Shown: positions 28,901-36,477 of the stretch, piece after piece
Layout: the number at the start of each line of letters is the position of its first letter
Position numbering within the stretch: the stretch's first letter is position 1
Origin: Betaproteobacteria bacterium Ga0077523
GTDB taxonomy: Bacteria > Pseudomonadota > Gammaproteobacteria > Burkholderiales > Ga0077523
DNA length: 64,000 bases
Assembly: GCA_001464695.1 (NCBI GenBank)
Contig: LNDQ01000039.1
Location: 1 to 64,000, forward strand
Direction of reading: 5' to 3'
The notes under the pieces: generated by a model
What the model saw: only the letters and a program-made list of their open reading frames with translations
Told to the model about the DNA's origin: nothing
The model's database searches: none
Made by a program: the position numbers and the translations under genes

Positions 28901-31900
28901 CTACTTCGTGCAGGTCGTGGACGCGAAGACCATTCGTCTCGCGAGCTCGCTCACCTCGCCCGACCCTGTCGCCGTGAGCATCGCCGCCCTGCCGGGCGCC
29001 GGCGTCGTGGCCGGCATCACGCTCGCCAACCCGGTCACCAACGACGTTCTGCTGCGCGGCTCGACGTCGGTCGACAGCACCGGCGCACTGGTGTTCGCCA
29101 CTCCGCATGCGTTCAAGGATGGCGATGCGATCGAGTATTCCTCCACCGGATCGGGCGTGAGCGGACTCACGCAGAACGCCACCTACTACGTTAAGGTGGT
29201 GGACGCGAACAGCATCAAGTTGCAGACCGACAACAGTACGGCGCTCGACATCAGCCTGCCGAGCGGCACCACCGTCAACAACGTGAGCTTCCTCGACGTC
29301 GGCGCGGTGGCCAAGTCGGTGGTGAACGGCATCGTCACCGTCGACAACGCAGCCGACACGCTGACCTTCAGCTCCGCCCACCCGTTCCAGACCGGCGACC
29401 GCGTGGTCTACACCGGCACCGGCATCACCGGCCTCACCGCCGGCACCACCTACTACGTCGAACGTATCAGCGCGACGGCGATCCAGCTGCAGTCGGACGC
29501 CAGCACCTACGTGAACTACGGTGGTACACCCGCGTCCACCACGGCCACCTTCACGACCACCGTCGGCGCCCCCCTGCTCTCGCAGATCGGCGTGATCGCG
29601 GGCGGCACCGGCAACAGCGCCCAGCTGCTCGGCTTCAACGTCGACCACGGGTTCGCCGACGGTCAGCAGATCCGCTATACCCAGCCCTCCGGTGCAGCTG
29701 GCATCCCGGGCCTGGTGGGCGGCACCGACTACTTCGTACGCGTGGTCGACGGCCGCACCGTCCAGTTGACCACCAGCATCGTCCGCACCGATGTCACGAT
29801 TGCACCGACCGGCGCTGCCGTCGTGGGCGGCATCAGCCTGGTGGATGCCTTCCGCCCCGCGGTGATCGGTGCAACCGCGACCGTCAACGGCACCGGCGAC
29901 ACCATCGCATTCGCCAACGACCACGGCTTCGCGTTCGGTCAGCAGATCCAGTTCAAGGGCAGCGGCATCACCGGTCTTGCCGACACCGCCAACTACTACG
30001 CGCTGGTGGTCGACTCGAAGACTCTCAGACTGGCCTCGAGCCTGTCGCGGACCGACGTGGCGCTGACACCGACGCCGGCCGGCACGCAGCCGGTCGTGCT
30101 GACCCTCACCGACAACTCCGGCACGGGACCGTCCATCTCCAACGCCATCGATCCCGCCGCGGCCGGCTACAGCACCGTCAGCCTTGGCGCCAACAACTCG
30201 CTGGTTTTCGGCAGCAACCACGGGCTTACCACCGGTACCGAGGTGACGTTCAACGGCAGCGGCATCCAGAACCTGAACAACGACACCGCATACTTCGTGG
30301 TGGTGCGCGACGCGAACACAATCCAGCTCGCCGCCACGCGTGACGACGCGATCCGCACGGCCAATACGCCCAGCATCGTGCCGATCTCCCTGGCCGGCAC
30401 CGATCCGGGCGCGCCGGACTACACCTTGCACGACCCGAGCGCCGGTACGCGCGTGGGCGCCGCAAGCGACTCCAAGCAGTCGGCCTCGGTCTCCGGCATC
30501 AGCGTCTCGCTGCTGCTCGCCATCGGTTCCAACGAATCCACTGCCACGGCCACCACTCGCACCGAGGCCCATCTCGGCAAGGGCGTCACGGTAACCGGCG
30601 GATCCCTGAGGGTCGAAGCTGTCGGCCTCGACAACGACTATGCGCAGGCCGAATCGGGCAGCGGCGGCCTGATCTCCGGTGCCGCCGCCAGCGCCGACGT
30701 CGTGAGCCGGACGACCACCCGTTCGTGGATCGAAGGCAACGATGCCGGCAATCGCAAGCTGGTCGACGTCCAGAGCCTCGCCATCACCGCCGACCACACC
30801 GCCACGGTCAACAGCCGCGCCAACAGCATCAACGCGGCCGCCGTGGGCGTGAGCGGGGCCTGGGCCACGAACCGCGTCAACTCCCAGGTGGAAGCGGCCA
30901 TTGGCGACAACGCGCTGGTGGACACCAAGGACCTTACCGTCAACGCCAACAACCGGACTCGCAAACCGCTGCTGTCGGACTACAACGTCGAATCGGGTTC
31001 GGGCGGCTTCTTCAACGGTGCCGCGGCGAAGAGCGAAACCAACATCGCGAACGACACCGCCGCCACCCTCGGCCTCAACGTGGACATCACGGTGTCAGGA
31101 ACCCGCGATGCGCCCGGCCGCTTCGACCTGAATGCCCTGAACGACGTGGAAGCGCGCGACCGCGCCAAGCTGGATGCCGGTGGTGCCATCGCCATCGCCA
31201 GCGCCCAGTCGATCATCCGCTACGAGAACGTCGAGAATCCGAACTCGCCGCAGGCCAACCAGGCGCGGGTCGTGGTCGGTGACGGCTCCACGCTCACGAG
31301 CGTGGGCGACATCAACCTCGGTGCCCGCACGCTGATCCGCGGCACCGACGGCAACGGCGAACGTACGGCGGGTATCGACACCAACGCCAATGCCAAGACC
31401 TACGGCCTCGCCGGCGCGGCGCAAGGGCACTCGATCGCCCGCGCCCACACCGCCGACACCATCATCGTCGGCAGCGGCGCCACTCTCGAATCGCAGAACG
31501 ACATCAACCTCAACGCGGGCCGCAGCACCGGCGGTGCCGAGAACGACATCTACGTCTCGGCGCGCACCGATCTCTGGAACAAGACCGTGTTCCCGATCGA
31601 GACCTCGCCCGAGGCCGACGGCGAAATCATCCAGCACAACACGGTCGACGTGCGCACGGGCGCGACGGTCCGCAGCGTCAAGGACGTGAATCTGGTCGCG
31701 GACGGCGGACTCACCAAGGCGGTAGGCTACGGCATCGGCAAGGATCTGTACCGCGAAGCCCTGGCTGCCGTGGGCAGTGCCATCAGCAACGCCTTCGGCG
31801 GCGGCGACGTGAACCTGGACATCCACGGCGGCTCCACCACCGTCACCGCCCAGAACCGCGTGATCGTCAACGGCACGGTCGACTCCGGCATCTATCACGA

Positions 31901-34900
31901 GCAGTACCTCACCATCGACGCGCTCGGCAACATCGTGCTGCGTAGCGAAGGCATCAGTGCGAGCCTGGTGGGCAACCAGTCGCTGCAGCGCGAAATCCAG
32001 AAGCGCATCGTCCTGCTGCAGCAACTTGCCGCGCAGTATGCCTCCGACACCGACGTGGCCGGCGCTTTCCTGGCCGAGAAGGCGTTCCTGGAAGGCAAGC
32101 TCGCGCGACTGGGTGGCGAGAACATTTCGGTGAGCTTCATCGACGTAGCCGACATCCTGGCGCGCTCCGGCAACGTCAACGTCACCGCCGACAGCTTCGT
32201 CGGCAACGGCGTGATCCGGGCGCCGGGCGACGTGAAGATCATCGTCGACAACGCCTCCGACCGCTTCCTGCGGATGGGCAAGCTGACCATCCCGGAAGAA
32301 GCCGGCGGCTTCGTGACCTTCAACGGTGTGGCCGTCGCCAACAACGACGACATCAACGTGCGCCAGGCGCCCGGCAGCGCCGTCAATCTCCAGACGCTGG
32401 AAACGACGTTCGCCCCCGAGCGGCCGCTGATTTCGGTCAAGAACACGTTCACCGCGCCAGCCGGCGATTCACGTCCCGATCCCGAGATCTATCTCAACGG
32501 CGAGATCAACAACATCCGCGGCACGGTGGCTGTGGCGAGCACCGGCAGCATCGTGGTGGGTGCCCGCATCGAGGCGCAGACGGTCGATATCCGCACCGAC
32601 GGCGATTTCATTCAGCAGTTCATCTGGGGCTTCAGTCACCAGGGCGGCGCCCCGCGTGCGCACTACAACACCTTCGCGCGCAGCTACGAGAATCTGTACG
32701 GCACCAACCGGATCACCAGTGACCCGTTCAACACGACCCCGACGGCGACGGCCGATGCCGCCCTGCCGACAACGCGCGAAGTCGATCCCGACCTGCCGAA
32801 CCCGGCCATCATCGCCGGCAACAACGTGTTCATCGCGGCCGAGAAGCTCAACATCAACGGCACCATCCAGAGCGGCCTGCCGATGCGCACGCTGACTCTC
32901 GCGGCAGCGCTCAATTCGACCATCGCCAGCTACACCGGTACATCGAAGCTCGCACTGAACACGCTGAGCCCCGGAACGGGTGAGATCGCGGCGTTCTGGA
33001 ATCCGGACACCCAGAGGATCGAGGTGAATCCGGTCAAGGTCCAGGGCGGCTACCTCGAGATCTACGGCAACATCTTCAGCACCGGCTCCGGCAAGCTGCG
33101 CACCATCGACGGCTACGGGCGCATCTCGATCGACAACCAGACCAACTACGAGATGGCGCTCAACCGTCTCGACGTGGGGCCCGGCATCGCGGGCACGATC
33201 AAGATCACCGACACCGCACCGGACAAGCGCATCGACGCCGACACGCCGCTCACCACCCTCTACACGCGGGTCGGCGACACCATCGTCCAGACCGACAACC
33301 GCACGGTGGACGGTGCCGGCAATCCGACCAACGTCGTCGCCACGGTCAATGCACCAGGAGCGATCGACGGCAACGGGCAGCGCGTACGCTCGACCACCTA
33401 CCAGCCCGACGAGTTCCGGCGCTACGTGTGGGTCACGGGTCGCCGCTCCACCCTGGTGGAGAAGGAGATCTACCAGAGCAAGTCCACCATCGGCATCGAC
33501 GGCCTCGGCAAGGACCCGGGGCAACAGCCCACCCGCCGCGACGTCGAGGTGGTGGACCCCATCGCGCTGATGAAGGGCGAGTTCCTCGAGGATGTGGGCC
33601 CCGCCGCCGCTGCGTCGATGCAGCAGTACGAGTTCGAGTACAACCGCTTCCAGAATCGCAATGCGCGTGTGCAGATCGGCGAACCGGCACAGACCTCGTG
33701 GGGTACCGACTGTCTGGGCGATCTGTGCTTTTCGCGGATCTACCAAAGCACGGAGACCTACCACACGGCCGTCACTCAGACCTACCGCCACAGCATCAAG
33801 GCGGACGTCCCGATCGGCATCGAGTTCTTCGGCTTCGACGCCGGCGCCATCAACGTGAACTCGGTGAAGAGCGTCCATATCGGCGACAACATCATCAACC
33901 GCGATGGCGCCACGTCGATCACGAGCACCCAGGGTTCGATCCAGCAGCTCTCGCCCACGGCCATCGCCTACACCTCGGCGCTCAACCTCAAGGCCGATCT
34001 GGGCGTCGGCACCTCCGACCGCGCGATCCGCTCAGGCTTCCAGGCCGACAGCGGCGTGGACGTCACCGGCACGCTCGCCGGCGCGACCACCCTCAAGCTC
34101 GAAACGCGGGCCGGCGGCGTGTATCTCACCCAGATCGAGGGCCAGGCGCGGGTCGACAAGTTCACGTCCCAGTTGGGCGACGCCCGCCTGTTGAGCGACG
34201 GCGGCATCACGGCCCTGAACGCCAACGCGCTGGTGAAGGGCAACCACGTCGAACTCGTCGCCAACGCCGGTGCCATCGGCAGCCTGGTCGACCCGCTCGG
34301 TATTCAAGTGGGCAGCACCACCGACGGTGATGGCCTCAAGGCCACGGCGGCGGGCGACATCGGTTTGCGCCAGGCGACCGGCGACCTGTGGGTGGAGAAG
34401 GTACTGTCCCGCGCCGGCGATGTCCGCATCGAAGTACCCAACGGCGGCATCCGCGACGTGAATCCGGTGGAAACGCGCGACGAGCGCACCGTCGCCCAGC
34501 TGCAGAACCTCTGGAGCGACATGCGGCTGATCGGCGACCAGAAGACGCTCGCCGACTCCACCATCAAGAGCCATGAAGCGCTGAAGGAACGCGAGTACCA
34601 GACCTACTGGCGCACGGTGCGCAACCTGCAGGAATCCACCGACGCCAGCGGCAACAAGAGCTATACGGCGAGCGCCTTCGATCCGAACCAGGGCTTTGCG
34701 CTGAGCGCGAACGAACGCGACTACTACCGGGTCAACCTCGGTTGGAGCGAGGCACAGATCGCGCAGCTCGAACGCGACCGTGCACACGAATACGGCAGCA
34801 GTGCGTTCAACCCGAACTTCCAGTACGTGTACGACGTCGCCAACGACCCGGCCAAGCTCACCAACGGTGCGGCGTGGACCGAAGCCGAACTGCGCTACTC

Positions 34901-36407
34901 GATCAGCGCCGGCGCACTCAAGGAAGTCACCGATACCAACGTGCGCCTGGAGGATCCGAACATCGCCGGCCGCAACGTGACCGTGGCGACCGGCAACGGC
35001 GGCATCGGCAGCCCCGGTGCCGGTCGCGAAGTGGAGATCATCATTCCGGCAGCGGGGCAGCCGCTTAACCTGAGCGAGGCACAGATTCTCGCGCTGGCGG
35101 CGGCCGAGCGGCGGGACATCACCATCGTCGGCAACCGCATCGTCATCGCGAATCCAGAAGATTTCAACATCGATGCTACCGGCGTCGTATCGCTGTCGGC
35201 CCAGGCTGCCGCACCCACCACGCCCGCCGAGATCTTCCTCGGGTCGCGCGGCGACCTTCGCATCGCCAACGTGGCGACCGAGGACGCGGTGCGCATCAAG
35301 GCCAAGGGCTTCATCGGGCACGTGGACGCGAGCGGCAATCCGCTGACGGGGGCCTTCATCCGCGGCGGCGACATGATCCTCGAAGCTGCGCGCGGTGCCA
35401 TCGGTGCCGACGGCAACCCGGTGCGCCTGCAGCTCAGGAACGCGGCGAAGCTCACCGCACGTGCCCAGGACGGCATCTGGCTCGAGGCCGACAGCGGCGA
35501 CATGAATCTCGACACGGTCTACTCGCCAGGATCGGTGCACCTGAAGGCCACCGCAGGCAGCATCACCGACGGCATCGGCGACGAGGGCATCAACCTGCGC
35601 GCACGCGACGGTTCCCTCACCGCCGGCGGATCGATCGGAGCGGCGGGAACTCCGCTCGATGTGCGGATGGACGATGGCGGGTCGCTCGATGCGGTCGCAG
35701 CCGGCGACATCCACCTGCGCAACCCCTTCGGCACGCTGTACCTGAGCGATCTGTCCTCTGGCGGCATCACCACGGTGATCGCCGACGGCCTGCACGTGCG
35801 GTCTGACCGCATCGAGATCGACGACGTGCGTCCGTTCGGCGCCTCCACCCTGGTTCTCGATCTCGCCGGCCGCAACGGCAGTCTCGCCCAGGCGGTCGAC
35901 ATCAATGCCTTCGCCTCGGATGCGATTCGAGTCGACCTGCTGCGCGCCCAGACCGCGGCGTTCCACGGCGACATCGCTAACCTGCGCTTCATGGAGACCC
36001 TGATCGGGCAGGACGCGACCTTCGCCAACCGCTTCTACCGGGTCGTGCTCGACAACACGCCGAGCGGCATGATCCCCGGCTACGACATGCAGATCTACTC
36101 GATTCCGCCGTTCTACCTGTACTTCCAGGCGGACAGGAAGTTCGAGACCAACGCGATCGTGGTGTACTTCGCCGATGGCTTCGAGGTGAACGGCGGCGGC
36201 AGCGAGACCAGCCTCGCCACCTTCGGACCGAAGCTGCTCACGCTCACGCATCCGTCGCTGGTGCCGCCGGGTGAAGTGGCGTACTCGCCGGGCGGCAATG
36301 GTCGCCTCGACGAGCCGGAGGGTCTGGTCGAGACACCGGCTGATCCGTTGGGCCCGAACCCGGACGCGATCGGCAGCGCGGCAGACACCCAGGTCAATGC
36401 ACAGTAA
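19998..36407 (+). CDS. giant filamentous haemagglutinin/LktA-like adhesin (two-partner secretion exoprotein)
   Basis: 5,469 residues from the ATG at 19998. A hydrophobic signal (CAAAIATAFALQPLGAAG) is followed by a TPS secretion domain (~35-310) with NVFFLNPHGIIVG, matching the NPxG hallmark, and INAGALTLITP. From about residue 1000 to 2600 a unit of about 54 residues recurs (pattern ...STIxSIAG...GxGAxxxASVNxIxNxTxAxI), as in LktA-family filamentous adhesins. Residues ~2835-3478 hold seven different modules. The C-terminal third is more degenerate beta-helix. No C-terminal toxin, immunity gene or RGD-type site was found. The protein should be secreted across the outer membrane by the downstream TpsB. 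A GTG at 19875 with GGGGGAAGCC upstream is an alternative start and would add 41 Arg-rich residues. Confidence 0.9.
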   Translation: METLSFSGLRLNPCAAAIATAFALQPLGAAGQQIVPDGQTATSISVQGHVTDVTTASVIGPNAFNSFQRFDVWSGNTVNLHVPQAASNLINLVHGETTRIDGILNAVQGGNIGGNVFFLNPHGIIVGREGVINAGALTLITPTKGFTDSFFDTNGLPNGAATAQVLAGQVPINANGLVWVQGRINASTDVRIQAGNVINAGAILSGAVYEHAKVDFSDVVNVAGLQNADTIRVENGVIEILASNDITHTGTVASEGANNVAGGKVVMRAGNRLDVSDDAVISARGRGSNSRGGEILTWATQEALLRGNAKLDARGGEISGDGGFIDFSGRTRVAIDGGSFLVTATHGVAGSILIDPEYLDIGTTPADKTQTLNVFTQGGNLKILATGSITIGSNVVLSTRAVAGPDTGANHLGAASTGNSGSLTLEAPTITLQNGSMLLAHAVNAGGTSFLAGDVALTATSSASFTPIDLLPYRDNNAAARIELLGATIRGGKIDITASADTSKATTLNDTPFTETLSDMGVLKLSGLAGFSFVDTKAEIKVGSGTSINGTGDVTISATSKAENKITAGGIIATITYARTESDAKAVVESGASVTAGGTLSVLANAESTVEAKAVGLGQSLPGANIAISETTTTSEARIASGAIVNGGNLKVGALNTNTIETAAEPLELVGDSKGAAISLSWLTSTATATLAASTTIPGSISVLAETKTDNQTSAAAEPKSAISGLIDPIKNALNSKDKSQESEASSIDVSAAVVYADATNTVNASIAPGAIVRANDAVRVHATIEDDFRVRAGAEAEDAKATIAGAVSVGDFRNRANAWIDGDVSAGNLVDVHAKTEIPNPFDLDSFVPDSVWEGIKNYATDFEGIVQELFTSYVRSASSAAEEGGKLAIAGSVNILTVNNSPHAWIGGTARINKDAAYRNAGQVLNVKAENILETINIVGVLSLDILSTTPISGGTGGGKAGLGGSYSGIKSISDTAAWIADGADAEAAGNITVESESTQKLFNMTISGGSAEKFGVSGAFSMTTLESDTVSFIDEGATVKAGGALTVKSTGKVRDLNVAGGVVKGANIGVGFTVSLNTVDADTKAFIGNSPTTTDAANGTAGGASGILISAKSENEIGAYSLAAALKGKEEPKAAGEDTGQQSKSGIQFAGDASVNRIQGDTLAYADGGVRLEPGTLLTVTADNTATLRAVSGAVAISTSQQSNGIAGSFGMNDFANNTRAYLDGVTVVRPTGGTVTTIIDAKSNGSILAITAGGAGAGRIGVAGSVSLNTIDDETSAYVNNSEIEGASLGVSATNERSITAVAGALSFGGKAGFGASVGINTIDNRTYARITNSDLELTGALGLNATSNNDIFAVTAAIGASSGNMAAAAAFSMNDIGADTQAYLSGKKTVAGSTADGAITISAADTSLIQSITGGVGIATGNAGFGASFAWNTTDNQVLAYVSGAPLDGDATVDISAISNATIQAIAVGGAGAAKVGVAATGTLNEIDNTTSARVDEGAVVTSDGAIKIAASDTSAIDSLAGAVAGGGKVSAGAAAAVNTISNTISAYVRGASVESTANRVDLTAASTGTVRSASAAGAGAGNAALAGAASVNTIDNTVEAYAARSIDNTRAGTLKASTGVGLAATDTSTIKSLAGAVSGAGTASAGASVAKNDIGDGTKGVAAYLDGTGSGATATAGGVALTATSSSTIESIAAAGAGAGTFALGGSVTLNDIDTVTEARIGNGAQATATGAINLTATDGSTIQSIAGSVAASGSGAFGAAVATNEIGNVTRATVAGANATSSAGLVDLSALSTASIQSLAAGIAASGSTAIAGGASVNFIRNTTEAVVNGGAQVSGRDGVSLTGDDTSTIESLAGQVSVAGDVGVGASAAYNDIANTIRAASTGSTLTSSLGSVRLASESASTISTIAAGGSGGGVAGIAGSAAINLIDNTVESFISGGSATADDTVAVTADSNNNTDIYGGTISGGGAVGLGGSAAVNVLTGTTQAYIADGAAVTGLGKGSVTVPNATGTGTTTLRGVGVIARSSDDVDVISANASGGGAVGLAATVSVTTTESETLAYIDGATINANNTGADALQTVQVKALNSTSVDVKAGGLAFGGAAGVGATLDTTILTNTTKAYILDSSDVKARDAIAVESLSRERVSSIVISGAAAGTVSVAGSVGVLIIDNENEAFIEASTLRSEGDLRVVADDEVRLGIMDDGTRVGALAGNVSVGGVAGVGGSVVVTSVSNETTARMSNVDAAARGTTTVRADSMTDLITYAASGNLGGYLGAGGAVTVNTVKNSTQALIDERNGGTTSINQDATFSTTTQDVAVSATDAVTTEAKLGAVSVGALAGVGASIDVTTVRNTTAAAIGDGVTVSAGRDISVSATATKSADSIVAAVGGGIVGVQGAVSVINLGATISGDAASESKNTSSAVTSQISGSKLKDVLGNSSQASRAKSASDAKTNTLSVSGEFSTTATVDNATKASIGANATVTAISGDIVVSATDTAEIDIIAGAAAGGVVGIGGAVGFANVRNNAIAEVGAGSVLKAGDDITISATGNVNSSDIEAYAGAAGAVGLGAAVAYLDAQNNATARVLSDSTAPTRIEQADAVVIKAETNTDLASEAWGGAVGAVAVGGSYARAKSNGTTTAELGADAQVGKAATTTVGSLTILADSDDQTEAKARAGAAGLFFSGSGALADAISDPTVTARTGSGVAIDVNEAMTTSATGAASANASAVGVSVSAGAGIGASISSASAAPTVTANIGADNVVDARNIAVSASQVRLGGRNSATSNAQASAGGALFGAVATRSDTRSDGDVRAWVGDGSSLSVMDRKTFGQSAINDGANTITFAAKHRFKTGDVVFFDSQGGALITGLTDQQEYYVIVVDANTIKLASTRNLALAGQAIDIARNLNSVTVPGVNLTDASGTGSSLSNVNVVVDGSAETLSFSNNHNLTNGQRITYRGVGIDGLTTGATYFVQVVDAKTIRLASSLTSPDPVAVSIAALPGAGVVAGITLANPVTNDVLLRGSTSVDSTGALVFATPHAFKDGDAIEYSSTGSGVSGLTQNATYYVKVVDANSIKLQTDNSTALDISLPSGTTVNNVSFLDVGAVAKSVVNGIVTVDNAADTLTFSSAHPFQTGDRVVYTGTGITGLTAGTTYYVERISATAIQLQSDASTYVNYGGTPASTTATFTTTVGAPLLSQIGVIAGGTGNSAQLLGFNVDHGFADGQQIRYTQPSGAAGIPGLVGGTDYFVRVVDGRTVQLTTSIVRTDVTIAPTGAAVVGGISLVDAFRPAVIGATATVNGTGDTIAFANDHGFAFGQQIQFKGSGITGLADTANYYALVVDSKTLRLASSLSRTDVALTPTPAGTQPVVLTLTDNSGTGPSISNAIDPAAAGYSTVSLGANNSLVFGSNHGLTTGTEVTFNGSGIQNLNNDTAYFVVVRDANTIQLAATRDDAIRTANTPSIVPISLAGTDPGAPDYTLHDPSAGTRVGAASDSKQSASVSGISVSLLLAIGSNESTATATTRTEAHLGKGVTVTGGSLRVEAVGLDNDYAQAESGSGGLISGAAASADVVSRTTTRSWIEGNDAGNRKLVDVQSLAITADHTATVNSRANSINAAAVGVSGAWATNRVNSQVEAAIGDNALVDTKDLTVNANNRTRKPLLSDYNVESGSGGFFNGAAAKSETNIANDTAATLGLNVDITVSGTRDAPGRFDLNALNDVEARDRAKLDAGGAIAIASAQSIIRYENVENPNSPQANQARVVVGDGSTLTSVGDINLGARTLIRGTDGNGERTAGIDTNANAKTYGLAGAAQGHSIARAHTADTIIVGSGATLESQNDINLNAGRSTGGAENDIYVSARTDLWNKTVFPIETSPEADGEIIQHNTVDVRTGATVRSVKDVNLVADGGLTKAVGYGIGKDLYREALAAVGSAISNAFGGGDVNLDIHGGSTTVTAQNRVIVNGTVDSGIYHEQYLTIDALGNIVLRSEGISASLVGNQSLQREIQKRIVLLQQLAAQYASDTDVAGAFLAEKAFLEGKLARLGGENISVSFIDVADILARSGNVNVTADSFVGNGVIRAPGDVKIIVDNASDRFLRMGKLTIPEEAGGFVTFNGVAVANNDDINVRQAPGSAVNLQTLETTFAPERPLISVKNTFTAPAGDSRPDPEIYLNGEINNIRGTVAVASTGSIVVGARIEAQTVDIRTDGDFIQQFIWGFSHQGGAPRAHYNTFARSYENLYGTNRITSDPFNTTPTATADAALPTTREVDPDLPNPAIIAGNNVFIAAEKLNINGTIQSGLPMRTLTLAAALNSTIASYTGTSKLALNTLSPGTGEIAAFWNPDTQRIEVNPVKVQGGYLEIYGNIFSTGSGKLRTIDGYGRISIDNQTNYEMALNRLDVGPGIAGTIKITDTAPDKRIDADTPLTTLYTRVGDTIVQTDNRTVDGAGNPTNVVATVNAPGAIDGNGQRVRSTTYQPDEFRRYVWVTGRRSTLVEKEIYQSKSTIGIDGLGKDPGQQPTRRDVEVVDPIALMKGEFLEDVGPAAAASMQQYEFEYNRFQNRNARVQIGEPAQTSWGTDCLGDLCFSRIYQSTETYHTAVTQTYRHSIKADVPIGIEFFGFDAGAINVNSVKSVHIGDNIINRDGATSITSTQGSIQQLSPTAIAYTSALNLKADLGVGTSDRAIRSGFQADSGVDVTGTLAGATTLKLETRAGGVYLTQIEGQARVDKFTSQLGDARLLSDGGITALNANALVKGNHVELVANAGAIGSLVDPLGIQVGSTTDGDGLKATAAGDIGLRQATGDLWVEKVLSRAGDVRIEVPNGGIRDVNPVETRDERTVAQLQNLWSDMRLIGDQKTLADSTIKSHEALKEREYQTYWRTVRNLQESTDASGNKSYTASAFDPNQGFALSANERDYYRVNLGWSEAQIAQLERDRAHEYGSSAFNPNFQYVYDVANDPAKLTNGAAWTEAELRYSISAGALKEVTDTNVRLEDPNIAGRNVTVATGNGGIGSPGAGREVEIIIPAAGQPLNLSEAQILALAAAERRDITIVGNRIVIANPEDFNIDATGVVSLSAQAAAPTTPAEIFLGSRGDLRIANVATEDAVRIKAKGFIGHVDASGNPLTGAFIRGGDMILEAARGAIGADGNPVRLQLRNAAKLTARAQDGIWLEADSGDMNLDTVYSPGSVHLKATAGSITDGIGDEGINLRARDGSLTAGGSIGAAGTPLDVRMDDGGSLDAVAAGDIHLRNPFGTLYLSDLSSGGITTVIADGLHVRSDRIEIDDVRPFGASTLVLDLAGRNGSLAQAVDINAFASDAIRVDLLRAQTAAFHGDIANLRFMETLIGQDATFANRFYRVVLDNTPSGMIPGYDMQIYSIPPFYLYFQADRKFETNAIVVYFADGFEVNGGGSETSLATFGPKLLTLTHPSLVPPGEVAYSPGGNGRLDEPEGLVETPADPLGPNPDAIGSAADTQVNAQ
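23040..27800 (+). repeat. tandem ~54-residue adhesin repeats
   Basis: Within the adhesin gene, about 20-25 diverged units of roughly 160 bases follow one another. Each contains an N-x-I-x-N-x-T-x-A-type strand (for example NTIDNTVEAY, NEIGNVTRAT, NLIDNTVESF) and a Gly/Ala-rich turn. Two neighbouring SIQS/TIQS motifs are 54 residues apart by count. The units are too diverged for easy DNA recombination. Confidence 0.75.
28500..30430 (+). repeat. seven H-x-F-x2-G modules inside the adhesin
   Basis: Seven successive units of about 80-100 residues share F-x3-H-x-F-x2-G-x2-I-x-Y/F, a G(I)xGL turn, then YYV-x-VVD-x-x-TIxLA. Examples are AKHRFKTGDVVFF, NNHNLTNGQRITY, TPHAFKDGDAIEY, SAHPFQTGDRVVY, VDHGFADGQQIRY, NDHGFAFGQQIQF and SNHGLTTGTEVTF. 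They differ wholly from the surrounding beta-helix units and so form a separate domain block. Confidence 0.8.
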
Positions 36408-36477
36408 TCTCTACCGTTTGGGGGGCCGCGATCGAACGCTGCGGCCTACCCGAATCCCATCGATCCTGCACGAGACC

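Noticed and set aside
28110-30797. Long minus-strand reading frame (895 codons) within the adhesin gene
   Set aside because: It is antisense to a continuous, repeat-structured adhesin frame. GC-rich codon bias routinely opens such shadows, and its composition is low-complexity with no domain.
34032-36251. Minus-strand frame of 739 codons in the 3' part of the adhesin gene
   Set aside because: It is a shadow of the sense frame and lacks a recognisable start site, motif or ribosome-binding site.
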